Shown here one piece after another: positions 39,982 to 40,913 of a stretch of DNA of 40,913 nt (positions are counted from its first letter, which is position 1; each line of letters begins with the position of its first letter). A program made the position numbers and the translations under genes. The notes under the pieces were generated by a model. That model saw only the letters and a program-made list of their open reading frames with translations, searched no databases and had not been told where the DNA came from. This stretch comes from Bacillus andreraoultii (lineage in GTDB: Bacteria > Bacillota > Bacilli > Bacillales > Caldibacillaceae): contig NZ_LN868935.1 of NCBI RefSeq assembly GCF_001244735.1, positions 228,092 through 269,004 on the forward strand, in the 5' to 3' direction.

Positions 39982-40913
39982 TTATTTCCTTTTCATTTCC
40001 GCTGCAATTTTCTCTATTTCTTTTCTCGATAAGCCAGTCGCTTTTTCGATTAAACGATACTCCATACCTTGTTTTATCAAATTGATTGCAACTTGTTTTA
40101 TACCTTTTCTATTCCTTGTTTTAGCCCCTGTTTTTTACCTTCTTCTATCCCTTTTTCGATACCCTGTTTTAGCCCCTGTTTTTTACCTTCTTCTATTAAT
40201 TGTTCAGCTATTGTCATCACAACATCTCTCCCTTCTGGATAATTCGTTTCAATTTCCTTCATCATATCCACCACTTCCGACTTCGTTAAGTTTCTTCCAG
40301 CGCTAAATATATATCTAAGTAGAGTTTCAACGTAACGAATCCCAGTTTGGTGATCCTCTAATTCCCGCAAGTATTTTACAGCCCTATTAATGGTAGTAAA
40401 CAAATCTATACTATCCTTAGTGAAGATATCTCGTAATGTCGTTAATATAATTTGAAGCTGGGCCTCTCCTTTTATATCCTCATCTTTATATTTTGAAAGA
40501 TCATAAAGCAAGTATTCAAAGTTCGGAACAAGCCGCTGAATATTTGGTGTAAGTCCTTCATATCCCTGTATTATTTCCCCTAAACTCAATCCAATATTCC
40601 AATCTTTTTGACCGTGATAAATGACTAAAGGAATAACAATTGGAAGCTCATTGCTCTTTTCCTTTTCACTTTTTGCCTCCCATATTTCTATTATATATTT
40701 TAACAGTTGAAGAGCGGTTTTATGATAAATATAGGTATCCTTCATTGCCACAAATATTTACCTTAAAAAGTAAATCCGAAAAGTTTTCTTTCAATTTTTC
40801 ATTAATAAAACGATCCTTTTCTGGTTCAAGAGTGTTGACATCAATCATCTCCATTATACTTTCTGGCAAATAATTAGTTAAAAAATCCTTCGTGACCGTC
40901 ACATCTCCAAAGG
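39982..40913 (-). pseudogene. Rpn-family recombination-promoting nuclease/putative transposase, frameshifted and cut by the window edge
   Basis: The frame entering from the edge reads DVTVTKDFLTNYLPESIMEM and INEKLKENFSDLLFKVNICG, then YLYL and a stop. A deletion of about ten codons removed the FEHKSY-type segment of the PD-(D/E)xK core. The next frame resumes at HKTALQLLKYIIEIWEAK and LPIVIPLVIYHGQKDWN. Near the end a 48-bp direct repeat encodes two copies of GIEEGKKQGLKQGIEK-like sequence. One missing base at about 40098 ends this frame early. The true tail (GMEYRLIEKATGLSRKEIEK) continues to TAA at 39982. Two lesions and a lost catalytic strand make it inactive. Confidence 0.85.

Overview
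The window is low-GC Firmicute DNA. Strong purine-rich ribosome binding sites, frequent TTG starts, sigma-A promoters, intrinsic terminators with U-tracts, and Bacillus-type families (PaiA, AzlCD, YtrA-like GntR, mannose-class PTS with ManO) point to Bacillales, probably Bacillaceae or a close relative. I cannot name the species. No rRNA or tRNA gene, CRISPR array or intact insertion sequence was found. Most genes lie on the minus strand.

Left part (1-9.8 kb): the start of a tRNA-dihydrouridine synthase running off the edge; an array of about eleven 52-bp repeats; a mannose-class PTS operon (IIAB, IIC, IID); ManO (DUF956); a Gfo/Idh/MocA oxidoreductase of the YhhX type with its LacI-family neighbour; and a double-hotdog thioesterase. 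The PTS leader is the notable part. Between promoter and first gene it carries a LicT/BglG-type RAT-like element overlapping a long intrinsic terminator, plus two cre-like sites.

Middle part (9.9-23 kb): a CapA-family protein, a broken CPBP protease gene, SpeG, and a type I restriction-modification operon in the order hsdM, hsdS, two overlapping unknown genes, an antitoxin-like gene with a premature stop, a 60-aa gene, hsdR. Then come nagB and a ROK repressor that share three copies of one palindromic operator.

Right part (23-41 kb): an ECF sigma gene truncated at a second 52-bp repeat array; a GntR/ABC transporter operon followed by a third array; a CPCC protein; a pentapeptide protein; a methyltransferase/response regulator/kinase operon behind repeated TTAAGAA boxes; an aminoglycoside adenylyltransferase relic; an SRAP protein; a cupin-HTH regulator divergent from azlCD; MarR-paiA; small proteins; a VOC protein; a methyltransferase; an Lsa-like ABC-F gene behind a leader with a six-codon uORF and mutually exclusive hairpins; and, at the edge, an HTH relic and an Rpn-family pseudogene.

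Three themes recur. First, transcription attenuation controls at least two operons, PTS and ABC-F. Second, a 52-bp palindromic repeat family occurs as three arrays and one solo copy. Third, many genes are decaying: CPBP, ECF sigma, antitoxin-like, aadK-like, XRE, Rpn and a C-terminal fragment.
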